A stretch of 45,278 bases of DNA from Seminavis robusta. Its lineage: Eukaryota > Bacillariophyta > Bacillariophyceae > Naviculales > Naviculaceae. The translations under genes and the position numbers were made by a program. Shown in pieces: positions 9,101 to 18,983 of the stretch; position 1 is the first letter of the stretch; the number at the start of each line of letters is the position of its first letter. The notes below the pieces were generated by a model. It made no database searches, was not told the DNA's origin, and worked only from the letters and a program-made list of their open reading frames with translations. The stretch is taken from the NCBI GenBank assembly GCA_903772945.1, contig CAICTM010000859.1, forward strand, positions 1 to 45,278. The letters run 5' to 3'.

Positions 9101-11689
9101 GTGGTTGTCTTTGGCGGTAGTAATGACAAAGGCTCGGGATTTTGCAATGAGCGACGGCTTTTCTTCCTCGAGCAAGTGCTTGGGGCAGTACTGCTGGCAC
9201 GATTGGAGCCACTCAGTGGGGTCTTGCTTCTTGGCCGCCGAGTCCTGCTCGTTTTTGAGAAGGTCCCACACTTTCTGGATCATCTCTTTCTTCGCGTACA
9301 ATGCATCAGCATCCTTTTGGTGTCTCAAGAACTCCATGGCGAGGCTTCGGCACTTGCGCTGTGCATCCTTGTGAAGATCGGCCTTGAAGTAGGCAAACTT
9401 TTTGCTCTTTTTCTGTGGCGGCGACGATGCGCTGTTGTCGTTGTCACCAGAAGCCACCGCCGTGACAACAAACGAGGCCCCCTCGGCTGTTTGCGTGGTC
9501 TGTGCCCGAAGATGCACATCCAGTACCAACGACATGATGGCCGTCGTGACTTGCTCGTTGGTTTGCCAGCGACTGCCAATCTCGGACAAGACTGTGGAGA
9601 ACAAGTTCAAGGACTCCTGATTTACGTAAGTATTTTCCACGGCAGGATCAAACTGCACACTGCCGCTCAATAGCGGCAAGACGTGGTCCACGATTATGGA
9701 GGCACCTTGTTGGATCAATGGCATCATGATTTCCTTCCTGGGATCGTCGTCTTTGAGCTCCGCCACACGGGAACAAGGAATGTTATTCAGCAATTCCCGG
9801 ACAGGTTTGAGGACCAGAGTCACCGAAAGACAACCTAGTACCGGGACTCCTTCCTCTTGCAACGCCTGAAGAGCCAACTGGAGGACAAGTTGCGCATGTT
9901 GGACTTGCTTTTGTGGCATTTTGTGCTGGCGTGGTTCTTCCGACGACAATCCGTCAAAGTCCCAACAACTGCCTTGGTACAACATGCCGTAACTCGCATA
10001 CCACCTCTTCCACATCCACTCCAAAGTGGACTTATTTCCACCTCGACCGTATTGTTTCCGTTGCTCCTCCGTCAGATCGGATGGTTTGCAGCGACGATGG
10101 AGGTCCGTCCAACATTCCAAAATGGAAGCCCGTTCCGTCAGGGGTGCTTGCTGGTACAAGTCCTTGTGCGCCAAGTGCCCAAAAAACTTGTCCTGATGCA
10201 AATCATTATTACTATCGGACTGGATGTGACGAGCCCAAAACGCGTCCATCCCCACGGCCTTGAAAGTATCCTTGTAGGGCAATTTGTGTCGCGGCACGAG
10301 GAGTTCGGAATGGTTGTCGTTCGCGTCTCCACCACCACCACCACGGCCACCAAAATGACCGCCACGACCACCGCGACCACCTCGGCCGCCCCAATGGTTT
10401 GACCGACCCTTTTTCTTCTTCTTGGTGGAGAGATTCTTGACTTGGGTAAAGCGGTCCCAATCCTTGTCGTTGAACGCCGCCACGACATATTCGAAGCGTT
10501 CCTTCTTGGTCAACTTGGTTTCGACCAATGCCGGTGGCAAATGATACCGTTTGACCAAATCGACAAAATTTTCCACATCTTCGTCTCCTCCCTTGGCAGA
10601 CAGTTCTTGCAAATACTGGGTCGTTGCCTTGTCATTGACACTCTTGAAAATATAGCACGAGGGAAATTCTTGTAGAATTAGCTGCAATGCCCGGACATGG
10701 TCGGATTGCATACTGGCCGTGTCCAACCGCCCATAAAAGTAGGACCACCATCCACCTCGTTTGAGTTTATCGGGTCCGGAGTTAGTCATGCGACGGCGCA
10801 AGAACTCCAAATAGGTAGAACCGTGTTTGCCCCAATGAGCCAATTGGAATTGATTCAATTCCGGGGTGTTCACCAATTGTTCCAACTGCGCGGCGACGTA
10901 ATCACTGGGACACCAATACATCAAATCGGGGTAGCGGAGTGTTTCCCCGGTGCGACGTCGTTGGTCTTGGTCCACCATTTGGAGAAACAACGGCCTTGCC
11001 TTGCTGCGTTGACACGCCTTGACAACGGCATCTTGCACGGACCGGGGCGATTCTTGGTAGTGCTTCCAGAGTTCCTCATTGGAAAAGTCTTGGGGAGAAA
11101 AGGATTCCACAATTTGAATCAGAATTTTGGGACGGTACTTGGTACTGGCCGTAGTGTTCAAATAGCGACGACTTAGGTCGGCTCCGGCAGGACCCGACGC
11201 GGCCATCAAGACAAGGACCACTTGGAAAATGTGAAAGCGATTCCCATTGAGTGGTTTGGCAGCAGCGACAGCAGCCGGAGGAGCACTGTCAGCAGCCTCG
11301 GTCGTACTACCACTACTACTGCTAGTGGGATTGGCAATGAGAACAAACTCGTCTTCTTCTCGTTCCTCGTCGTCTTCCCCATCCACTTGCATCTTGTCTC
11401 CGTAATCCTCATCTTCGTCTTGCTGAAAACAATACTCGAATAAGTCTCGGACAATGGCATCGCGGTGAGGACTCTTGGCCAAATAGCGGCGGACCACGGC
11501 ATTACGTCCTTTCAACGGCAAACGGTCCAACAGGGTCACCAGTCGGGCCAGTGGAGGTTTGGGATTTTCCGCTTTGGAAAAGGTGTCGCCGCACCATTGC
11601 AATTCCGCCAACAGCTCGTCGTCGCCGGGGAAGTTACCCACAATGCCAAAGGTGGCGGCGTCGTCGTACTCGATAGAAGCAGTTGACAT
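6158..11689 (-). CDS. large protein of unknown function, 1843 aa, with RGG box
   Basis: One uninterrupted frame from ATG 11689 to TGA 6158-6160. I do not recognise the family. Seen: an N-terminal helical region, an acidic low-complexity stretch (~115-135, rich in Asp/Glu), a Ser/Ala-rich linker, more helical sequence containing Trp-rich blocks (near 318-330), then a basic KKKKKGR run followed by an RGG-type box (about 430-455; GGRGGRGGRGG then a Gly run). After this, ~1380 residues of leucine- and alanine-rich, mostly helical sequence with no transmembrane segment and no Walker or kinase motif. The composition suggests an alpha-solenoid scaffold. The RGG box, by analogy with many RNA-binding proteins, suggests RNA or RNP contact. 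Both are inference. The steady reading frame over 5.5 kb, which strongly favours a real gene, is the firmest evidence. Confidence 0.85.
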   Translation of the reverse strand: MSTASIEYDDAATFGIVGNFPGDDELLAELQWCGDTFSKAENPKPPLARLVTLLDRLPLKGRNAVVRRYLAKSPHRDAIVRDLFEYCFQQDEDEDYGDKMQVDGEDDEEREEDEFVLIANPTSSSSGSTTEAADSAPPAAVAAAKPLNGNRFHIFQVVLVLMAASGPAGADLSRRYLNTTASTKYRPKILIQIVESFSPQDFSNEELWKHYQESPRSVQDAVVKACQRSKARPLFLQMVDQDQRRRTGETLRYPDLMYWCPSDYVAAQLEQLVNTPELNQFQLAHWGKHGSTYLEFLRRRMTNSGPDKLKRGGWWSYFYGRLDTASMQSDHVRALQLILQEFPSCYIFKSVNDKATTQYLQELSAKGGDEDVENFVDLVKRYHLPPALVETKLTKKERFEYVVAAFNDKDWDRFTQVKNLSTKKKKKGRSNHWGGRGGRGGRGGHFGGRGGGGGDANDNHSELLVPRHKLPYKDTFKAVGMDAFWARHIQSDSNNDLHQDKFFGHLAHKDLYQQAPLTERASILECWTDLHRRCKPSDLTEEQRKQYGRGGNKSTLEWMWKRWYASYGMLYQGSCWDFDGLSSEEPRQHKMPQKQVQHAQLVLQLALQALQEEGVPVLGCLSVTLVLKPVRELLNNIPCSRVAELKDDDPRKEIMMPLIQQGASIIVDHVLPLLSGSVQFDPAVENTYVNQESLNLFSTVLSEIGSRWQTNEQVTTAIMSLVLDVHLRAQTTQTAEGASFVVTAVASGDNDNSASSPPQKKSKKFAYFKADLHKDAQRKCRSLAMEFLRHQKDADALYAKKEMIQKVWDLLKNEQDSAAKKQDPTEWLQSCQQYCPKHLLEEEKPSLIAKSRAFVITTAKDNHRWKDALAPVAKQLQEFGWLELVLDLDDEEIPMNVKHSLLVDHAGFANEKVRQNLKDQTYAASGEERAEGLNEWLQQACATEQMSLIDEALAFAAGRVKNESGANRKTVFAWLEKNFASDIVVPSLHAKDLDVALVDRLCAAILSIQQNDLNRLDSVGRYVCFPRLPQRILGAVLAFDPTRVCLERRRRWIDCSIRLHWDLDVASNGDERSAYYSWPIPQLVLKSAVWISQEDLDVLYPPSKPSSSVRLAKLGTQLGHTHQLSWVVRKGFNKDNTFGPAQCVGLLVEAINSVWRDEIAVPALLVDGRFRENDQQIASAQRARLEGLFQLCGTVWEEVDFLASAFDNIFKDIESAPRSHVVEASALLDKIMQIHGESFGYYDGVTSCPRAVAYSPRLANACDKLFRVAVATQWIAISAPRWQSVYLERGSRVWTDVEVGDRAKNFVYNHSDGCEPDCWRLVVDKTGRIQREAEMAKELLDISTSALFLDCVQKVLFTRRQDVLARYLKEEVDPKGVFRGSEEQSLSENLFTAMDNIALLSCNSSVSKWYAKFALDKAGTSRADLESRVQAIHKFMSSPSTQHADVLAALQGDLDDAVREALINRVFSLDSPWHILGHLLSRKAIEKNDQRVTAALLGYVARHVHVDKVVRVVGLLLGKRRRKKLSFQLHKGAIRMLFDAGTPEAMALLRKEWDNELSDGVRALVIEKCMEAVVAGKTEGWEATVLSRVATDNSFEAEVKFVLLAPQRSNRAYGSIDIRKAAGVATDETLDLYRRKQPNPVYVNSSPVARKLSAILKELESSSTDETLSFLARLKKLALSDLFASDPVDDQEALDDMLLYLTTPPSSEDAVDHKTQAGFPCVAEMFGAAATRVLAAALGLSSEKMDLKDIKEKCAQLAAVIKLRGCVRSQLDKALDLPARHHLQRTLVLNSLQSLILGVQAYSLCQGMDAMLVMDPFKKDFELMSKDASLVSQICLPFLGGRL

Positions 11690-11868
11690 GGTGGAAAGAT
11701 CTTTTTTTGGGTCCTCAACAACTGTTGAAACTTGAGAATCTTATTGAATGCGATCTATTCACCAAAACCTGAATAAAAATGACCAGCGAGCGGGCTGCAT
11801 GTTTGGATCTTGTGAGACGTGGATAATTCAATGCTTCATAAAACATTTGGACACCACCACAATCATCG
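11690..11868. other. short spacer before tRNA-like gene
   Basis: This holds the 5' flank of the 1843-aa gene. A TCAACAACTGTTGA inverted repeat lies near 11714-11730. No coding signal. Confidence 0.5.
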
Positions 11869-11973
11869 GGTTGTGTAGCTCAATTGGAAAGAGTGCCACT
11901 TCAAACTCGCTCAGCCATGCTGTAGCACTATCATTATCAGTGGTGGGTGGGAGTTCGAGTCTCTCCATGACCT
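11869..11973 (+). tRNA. tRNA-like gene with ~31-nt intron, isotype unclear
   Basis: A full cloverleaf can be drawn. The acceptor stem GGTTGTG (11869-11875) pairs with CATGACC (11966-11972) over 7 bp, two of them G-U. The A-box-like TAGCTCAATTGG (11876-11887) forms a D-arm with GAGT. The T-arm is GGGAG-TTCGAGT-CTCTC (11949-11965) and carries a B-box. The anticodon stem CCACT (11896-11900) pairs with AGTGG (11939-11943), leaving 38 nt in between, i.e. a 7-nt loop plus ~31-nt intron. Removing the intron gives normal tRNA length with a 5-nt variable loop. A TTTT run follows (11977-11980), a possible Pol III terminator. Odd: position 33 would be C, not U. Shifting the stem by one (GCCAC/GTGGT) gives a canonical TTCAAA loop with anticodon CAA, but Leu tRNAs have a long variable arm, absent here. 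It could be a divergent tRNA, a tRNA pseudogene or a tRNA-derived SINE head. Confidence 0.5.
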
Positions 11974-13712
11974 TTCTTTTGTTTTGCCACAGTTTGCTCT
12001 GTGCATGGCTCCTGTAGTTATATAACTTTTTCCTGCGTCTCGCATTCTCTTGCTTCTGCTGTCGAAACTTGAATACATGCATGTGCAACTAATTCGGCGA
12101 AAATGGATTCAGGGAGGGGTTCCGCAGTCCAGGCAGCGTTTCAATCTTCTTCAAGTCAGCCAACGTTGGATAGAAGTCGCTCGGCTACCATAGTTATCAT
12201 ACGGTATTATGTTTCTCGTACTTTGTGGGGCGTTGGTTGCAGGCCAAGAACGTGACCCCCGTATCCTATGCTCTTTTTCGTCACTGTGCACTTACTTTGC
12301 AATCGTTGCACAAGAAGGGTCGTGTATACTACCGTAGCGAACATGCTCGTGATGGCCGCCAGTCCCGGAGCCATCATCGCGCAAACAGTGTCTTGTATTG
12401 TACCGGTACATGTACATACCAAAGGATGCAGGCAGTTGTTTGTTGTCACCCAAGCACGGTAGGAAATTCAATCGAGCAGGAGCCAATTCAATCGTCGTCA
12501 TGATCGGCTTTCGGGCACCCAGGAGGATTGAGCGATCTTCCGAGAAATCCGTCAACGCGCCTACAGCATACGATACAGCTTTGACACTTTATAAGGTCTC
12601 CGAACATCCGTCCGCGAACGAGAGTCCGCGATCGAACATGAGGACATTCAAGAACGCAATCAGGAGCGCAAAGGCTCGTTTGTTTGTTAATCTCCACCGG
12701 TGTGTGTGAGGGTCGGGGAACAAGGGATGCTGTAGCAGCAGGGCCCACCCTTGCCACCCAGCACCTAGGAATTGCTAGGTTAGAATAAGTTAGTCTTCAA
12801 ATAGCTACGCTAGTAGAGGAAATTGCCATCTTGATCGCTCATGCCAAGCTCAATCGTTGAAGCGCTAGCTAGCAACATGAGCGACCGAAATCTAAAGGGC
12901 AATGAGCTGCCACTGGCGGGAGACATGCAATCAGAGAGGTTCGACCTCCTACGAAATCGAGCCGCCGAAAGAAACTGATCTTTTCAGCCATTGGCAATTC
13001 AGAAGCCCCACCTTGCTAGTGTCCGAACATTCGTTCCACGAGAAATTGCCATCTTGACTTCATTGGGAAAAAAGGAGGCCAGGGAAAGGAGAATGCGTCA
13101 GAGGACAACGAGCAATAAAGATCTAGAGGGCCACCATCGTCCCAATTCCGACTGCTCGATCATCGTACAGGCACGAACACGAGACTCGAGAACCACGGAG
13201 GCACATCATAGCTGCTCAAGCAGGATCGAACCACAGTAGGATTTTGGACCACTTCTCAGTAAAAAACTGGGAGAGCAGTTGGAGAACAGCTGTAGTTTCA
13301 GCAGCAAAGAGGCCATCAGCAGAAGCAACAAAATGGGTGAAATTAATGTGCAGTGCACTGGGCCAGATGCTTTGTCTTCTGAGCCTTTGCATGTACGCTA
13401 GCATGCTATGTACGAGAGCATACCGGTACCGGTACAGAGTGGGGTTCACACTTCACAGCCATGCTTGCATACAGACACGCAATGTTGTTGTTCGTCAATC
13501 TTTACGGCGGACAGGCAACGGGCAAGCCTTGGGGCTTGGCTGACTTCGAGCATCGCGGACAAATAATTCTAAACGCAACTATATCAACCCATTGAGAAAA
13601 TCAACCCCAATACTTTAACTGGCAGCTAGAAGACAAAGTTATTCGCATCTCCCCAGCTAGAGCACGCTTCGTGGCGGTACCAAGTCTTCCTGCAACGTCA
13701 ATGCACAACTAT
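11974..13712. other. intergenic, no gene seen
   Basis: Many small overlapping ORFs, none with a domain or biased composition. GGTACCGGTAC-type palindromic tracts occur near 12400-12420 and 13420-13435. Confidence 0.55.
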
Positions 13713-16700
13713 CTACATGTATTCTTGTCCTCCTTGATCATCGTCATCAAGCGACAAGTCGATGTCGATCGCAGCATCCGCAGCACTGCCGGGCCTAGTT
13801 GCCGGCACGCCAGATTCGCTGCCAGAAGAAGATGAAGACTCTAAGGTAGACACAGTAGGGGGTGCCACTGCAGCCGCTGCTGATTGAGTCACTTCAGTGC
13901 TTCCCTCTTCTTCTCCGCCAAACTCCGCAGAAACGTCAATTTTCTTTGGGCAACTTTGTCGCTTTGTGCTGGGGGCCTTCCACCCAAGGTTTTGTTTCGC
14001 GTACTCCTCGCAATGGTTGGAGCAGTGAATGTAAACAGACGTTTTGGTAGAGTTGAATCCCATTTGTTCAAAACGATCGCATTGCTCCAAGTATCGAAAG
14101 CCGGGGTTCCCAGTCGGCAAACAGTCCTCGCAATACGCGTTTGGACAAGCTAGAATGGGGTATGGAGGAATGAGCTATATGCATGGCGAGACATGGTCCG
14201 CGGCCCATGCTTTCTTGCACTTACCTTGGCATGGGAAAAGGATTCCTCCCACGAATTGGGCAGGTTTTTCACAAAGACAGCACCAGTGATGAGGGCATGA
14301 CGGTTGCATGTTGTCGACGGTTGCACAGCAACGCCGATGGACAGAAACGGGGCAACGAGAACAAAGGTAGATCGTTCCACCATCGCCGCAAACCTGGCAG
14401 TATTCTTGGTGATCTGGCACCTTTGCCCTCTTGTGCTTTTTGACCGTATAGCTGTCCTTGGCTTTGCTGGAAAGTTCGCGGTCGAACACCGATGACTCCC
14501 CGTTTTCCAAGTCGTAGTTGTTGGAAGCCAAGACAGGCACCATTGCTTGGCCATAGCCGCTATTCTTGCCTTTCACCATCACAACACGACTCTTTTTCTT
14601 TCGCTTGCTTTCGTTGTCGACCCACATTCGTGAGATGCCTCGTAGAGAAGTTGGAATGTCCTCCTCGCCTTTGCCTTTCTGGACTTGTCGAAGTTTCTTG
14701 AAATCAATACCCTGGAACGTTTGACTAGCGGAGAGCTCCTTTGTAACATCAAAAGTGTCTCCTTTGTGAAAAACATTGCCCTTCAGCTTGCCATCCGAAT
14801 CCACTTCGGAACGCTTGCGGTCCGTGATGAACTCGATATCCTTCGCAGCAGGCAAGCTATTGAGGGAGGAATCGCCAAAAACTGCGGCACTCCCGAACTT
14901 GATATCCTTCAGCATTTCACTCCCAGAAAAGCTTTCTTTTTCGTTGGGGTCTGGCGCCCCGCCTGCAGGCCGATCGCGATTCACCATTTGATCAAGGAGT
15001 AGCTTCTTCTCTGCTCGCTCCACAAGCCTTTCTTCCACGGTTCCACCAGCAACCAACCTGTAGACATGAACTGTCTTCTTTTGCCCAATGCGGTGAACAC
15101 GCGCCTGAGCCTGAATGTCCATCTGTGGATTGAAGTCAGAATCAAAGAGGATCACTGTGTCGGCTGTTTGGAGATTGAGGCCCATTGAACCACTGCGGGT
15201 GGACATCAAGAACAGAAAGACATCGCTGTTTTTTGCATTGAATGCGTTGACAAAATAGTTTCTTCTCGCACGGGACGTTCTTCCATCGAAGAGGTGGTGT
15301 CGCCAACCTCGCATGGAACAATAGTCGGTGAGGATGTCAAGCATGCTTGTGAATTGTGAGAAGATGACACAGCGGTGTCCCTTTTTAAATAGACTTTGCA
15401 ACAACGAGTCCAAGACGGACAGTTTACCAGAGGCACCAATGAGTTGTTCCAGCGTTGTCGCTCCAATATCTGGTTCTGCTCCATCAAAGAGAAAAGGATG
15501 CAGACAAGCTTTTCGCAGTTGCATAAAGAGGCCCGCCAATTTTTGCGCCGCCGTGGCGCCCACTGTGCCGTCTTTATTGTCGTGTCTCTCCAAGTAACTA
15601 AGATCCTTCATCAGGATGGCCTTGTACCAAAAGATCTGATTCCGAGAGAGCGGGCAATACACCTACCAACCATTTAACCATTCAACCACGAGTGGGGTCA
15701 GAACAAGTGGAAAGGACGATAGCGATGCGCTTCAAAGGATACAGTACAACTGACTAACCTTTGTTTCGATTTTCTTGGGCATGAGTTTTTCCACCTGATT
15801 CTTTAGACGGCGAATCATGAACAAGCCCAAGACTTTTTGGGCTTGCATCATTTTTTCTTTGTCAATCACATTGTTTGTAATGTCAAATGCATTTTCAAAG
15901 GGCTCAAAATTGTTAAAGATATCTGGGAGCAGAAAATTGAGCAACTGTACCAGCTCGGATAAATTGTTCTGTAGAACGAGCAGCCCAGCAATGAATCAGT
16001 CTGAGCGAGCAAGTGCATGACATTCGTATAGCCATCTTTTGCGAGTACACTTTGCCTGGTACCTGCATGATGATTTCGCCGAACTTACCTGCAGAGGTGT
16101 TCCAGTCAAGAGAAGACGATTCTCACAGTGCAGCCGTCGGACTGCTTGGGCAACGAGTGTCAAGCCGGACTTTATCTTATGCCCTTCATCAAGCACAAGG
16201 TATCGAAAGTGGATGCGGTTAAACATGAATTGCAACTGCTGGACCTTGATCATTTCGTAGGTCGTCACCTGGGAATTATGCAGGGAGTGGCAGAGTCGGA
16301 GTATAAGCGTGATTACAATCGACCAAGAACGACTCTCCAGATTCTTTGAGAAATAGTTGTACGTACCACCAGATCATATTCGGTCGCATGTTCCACAAGT
16401 TCTCTTCGTTGATTGGCTTGATCCTCACTATTGGTGGCATGTAGTCGCAGCACCTTGAGGGAAGGGGCCCATTTTTGAGCCTCAGAGCACCATGAATACA
16501 AAACAGATAGTGGGCAAACAACCAAACTTGGCCCACTCTGTCCTAGATGCTCTTTCAAATAGCATAAGAGAGAGATGGTTTGTAATGTCTTTCCTCTGCA
16601 GAGCGAGTAAAAAAGAAAATGAGGTTAGGCCAAAAGTAAATAGAAGAAACAAAGTTCACTGATCCACTGCAGTGCTCTTCATACAACGGACAACAGTTAA

Positions 16701-17362
16701 AGAATTGACACTTACAGACCCATTTCATCTCCCAAAATCATTCCCAGATTCTGTTGGTGCATTTCCACCATAAAGTTGAGGCCGGCAAGCTGATAGTCTC
16801 TCATTTCTCCACCTTCCACTAACTCTGGCTGCGCAAACAGCTCATGCTTTTCGAATTTCTTGGCTGGTTTCTTTTGTTGCCCCCAGTTGTCCACCATTCT
16901 CTTTGTGTTTTCGTCCATGAACGGTTCTATCAACTCTCTGTTTCTGACTAAAAAGTCCCGTCGAAGAGGTTCCTTGGATTGGACGCTCTTTTTGACATTG
17001 TTGTTAAAATCCACGCGAGCCGTTTCCGATGCCGAAACCTTGCGAGCTTCCGTCGTGCGAGGACCTCCTTGTTTCTTGGGCTTTTTGGAGGACGCAGCAG
17101 CTTTTTTCTGTTCATCCTCAGTGTAGACTCCATGCGAATAGGTACCTCCCTTGAGGACATAGTTGTTGGCTCTCTTCACGGCGTGGCCGTTGATGATCAT
17201 AATGGTCGAAGCTCGCTTTCTTCCGGACCGACGGATCCCCTCATCTGGACTGCTGCTGCTGCCGGTCGCAGCAAGCGGAGCTTCCTCGTTCTGGTCGACT
17301 GCCGACTCTTCCATCTTGCCCTCTACTTCTTCTGCTGGTTCTGCCATCAAGATAGAAGTCAT
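13713..17362 (-). CDS. SNF2-family chromatin remodelling ATPase with PHD module, 1046 aa
   Basis: Six exons, all with GT-AG borders and consistent phases: 17362-16716, 16595-16367, 16268-16089, 15968-15759, 15662-14225, 14149-13713 (introns of 75-120 nt), giving 1046 aa. Seen: an acidic N-terminus, a basic region (~50-140), then the SNF2 ATPase: motif I DEMGLGKT (212-219, split by intron 1), Walker B LDEGHK (318-323), LLLTGTPLQ (344-352), FMIRRLK, and the helicase C lobe ending with QAQARVHRIGQ (606-616). A Cys/His-rich PHD module sits at ~845-925, with a second zinc-knuckle-like segment after it. The tail is Ser/Ala-rich and acidic. Family knowledge: such ATPases slide or remodel nucleosomes in the nucleus. 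The RRLKxxVEKxxPKK and YKAILMKD blocks look ISWI-like, but I see no HAND-SANT-SLIDE region. Start chosen at ATG 17362 (MTSIL); a second ATG at 17347 (MAEP) is possible. The upstream in-frame sequence looks like UTR. Confidence 0.9.
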
Positions 17363-17778
17363 TGGATGGAGAAGAAATAATTGGTGGACGGGACTTTCAA
17401 GTTTTAAAGAACAAAGCGGGGAGGAAACGTGGCCAGTCAGTTCCGCGCCATGCACCTTAACCCTAAGGAAGCGCATAAGGAATCCAAAGACACCCAACGG
17501 TGCCACCCTGACCACCCTGACCTCCTCTCCTGCTTTGTCCACGGGGACTCGACTTGCAGCGATTGCCGCCCCTCTCCAAGATGCCACTCCGACGCTGGAC
17601 ACCACGAAGTTCACGGTGGTACTGCCAAAGACACAGCTATTTCGGAACGGCATGAGCTGGTACGCGAACAGCATCCATAGTCACCCCGGAGCGTATTCGG
17701 TCATGCCGAGTAGTGGGACCACTGGTAGCAATTCGTCAACTGGCTTGACATTGGGCGATGATGATTCAGGCTTGAACA
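17363..17778. other. divergent promoter region between SNF2 gene and LRR relic
   Basis: About 420 bp between head-to-head genes. Overlapping ORFs run across it on both strands (e.g. 17429-17680, +) without recognisable domains. It probably holds the SNF2 5' UTR and promoter. Confidence 0.4.
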
Positions 17779-18983
17779 ATGCATTTGACGTCGGATGTGG
17801 ACGAAGCAAGATCTGACGAGGTCTTTTTCTTCACACACACGAAGACAACGAACGACAATGCTGGTGAAGCCTTGGAAGCTATCCGAGTGGATGATATCAT
17901 GACGGTCAAGGCGGAGCCTCTTTCCATTGACAGAGGACGATCCAAGCTGTACCAGACCATTGCCTACATGTTTGGTATGCGCCATCGTCGTGGCGCTGGT
18001 ACTCATCTTGACCATTGCCTTGAGTCGAAACTCGTCGAGTCTGTCCGACTCGGAGGAAGCTTTGCCAGAACCTTACGATGTCGAGACGCGTTTTCGGCTG
18101 ATTCAAGAGCTGGTGAACCAACGATTCGAGCCCTTTTACAATGTCAACTATAACACCAGCAGTGGAAGAGACATTCTGCAGGATGTCTTTCGCGCAGAAT
18201 CGTCGCCTCAAGCTCGAGCACTGAATTGGATTGCCCGGTTCGACCCTCAAACCGAGGCTGTGACGCGCCCGGCATTGGACGAGTTTGAAACAAATGCGGA
18301 GCAGCATGCTCGTGTTGGAGATGCAGTGTTTGGAGGAGACAACCGCAAGTTATCATTGTCAGAGCCTACAATCCATGATCGCATCGTTCAGCCGTACCGG
18401 TATGCCCTGGACCATTTCGTTCGAGTTTCTGTCGGCAGAACCGGAATGCGATTGGTCTGGTGCGCTTCAATGTGGAGGAGGAGACGATGACGATGACAAA
18501 CTTCGCGAGGATATCACAACGACTGCAGCTCACATTACCCATTTGGATCTTCGCAACAACAACCTCGAGGGCACGCTTCCAGTTGAACTTCCAGCCCTGA
18601 CTGCTCTTCAAGTTGCATCCAACCACTTCAGTGGTAGATTTTCCTCGGAGATTGGCTTCCTCACAGGAATGACTCGGCTATCGCTGAGCCTAAATGCCAT
18701 TACTGGTACTGTGCCAATGGACTTTCTTCACCTGACTGCTTTGACACGCTTGTACTTGCAGACTACATTGCTCACTGGACACGTGAGCTTTCTTTGCCAA
18801 GGCATTGAAAATGGCACCCTGCTTCCCATGGACCCGTTGCGTGTGGACATGGGGGAGGTGTCTGGTTGCTCCAGTTGCACTTGCTGCCTGCCTCTACTGA
18901 GCTACACGTGCACGTCGAACTATATAAGGAAAGAGGGAGACCTTCAATGGATACACTACAGCGCTCGTCTACTCACTCTATGA
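17779..18983 (+). pseudogene. frameshifted LRR transmembrane protein
   Basis: Three reading frames together give the layout of a diatom LRR membrane protein. Frame 1 from ATG 17779 gives an acidic cytoplasmic start. A second frame (about 17927-18400) gives a membrane segment (PTCLVCAIVVALVLILTIAL) and the juxtamembrane block with QARALNWIARFDP and DRIVQ. A third frame (about 18400-18983) gives FLSAEPECDWSG, then LRRs (ITHLDLRNNNLEGTLP, LTALTRLYLQ) and a Cys-rich end (CSSCTCC) I associate with this family. The second frame has no ATG and an in-frame stop upstream (TGA 17900-17902). No GT-AG intron fits the second junction, where part of the conserved block seems deleted. It has only about four LRRs. 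It is most likely a pseudogene; sequencing indels are the alternative. The gene is divergent from the SNF2 gene. Confidence 0.65.

Noticed and set aside
17163..17816. 217-residue plus ORF across the SNF2 start
   Set aside because: It overlaps SNF2 exon 1 in antisense and shows no domain; treated as a shadow.
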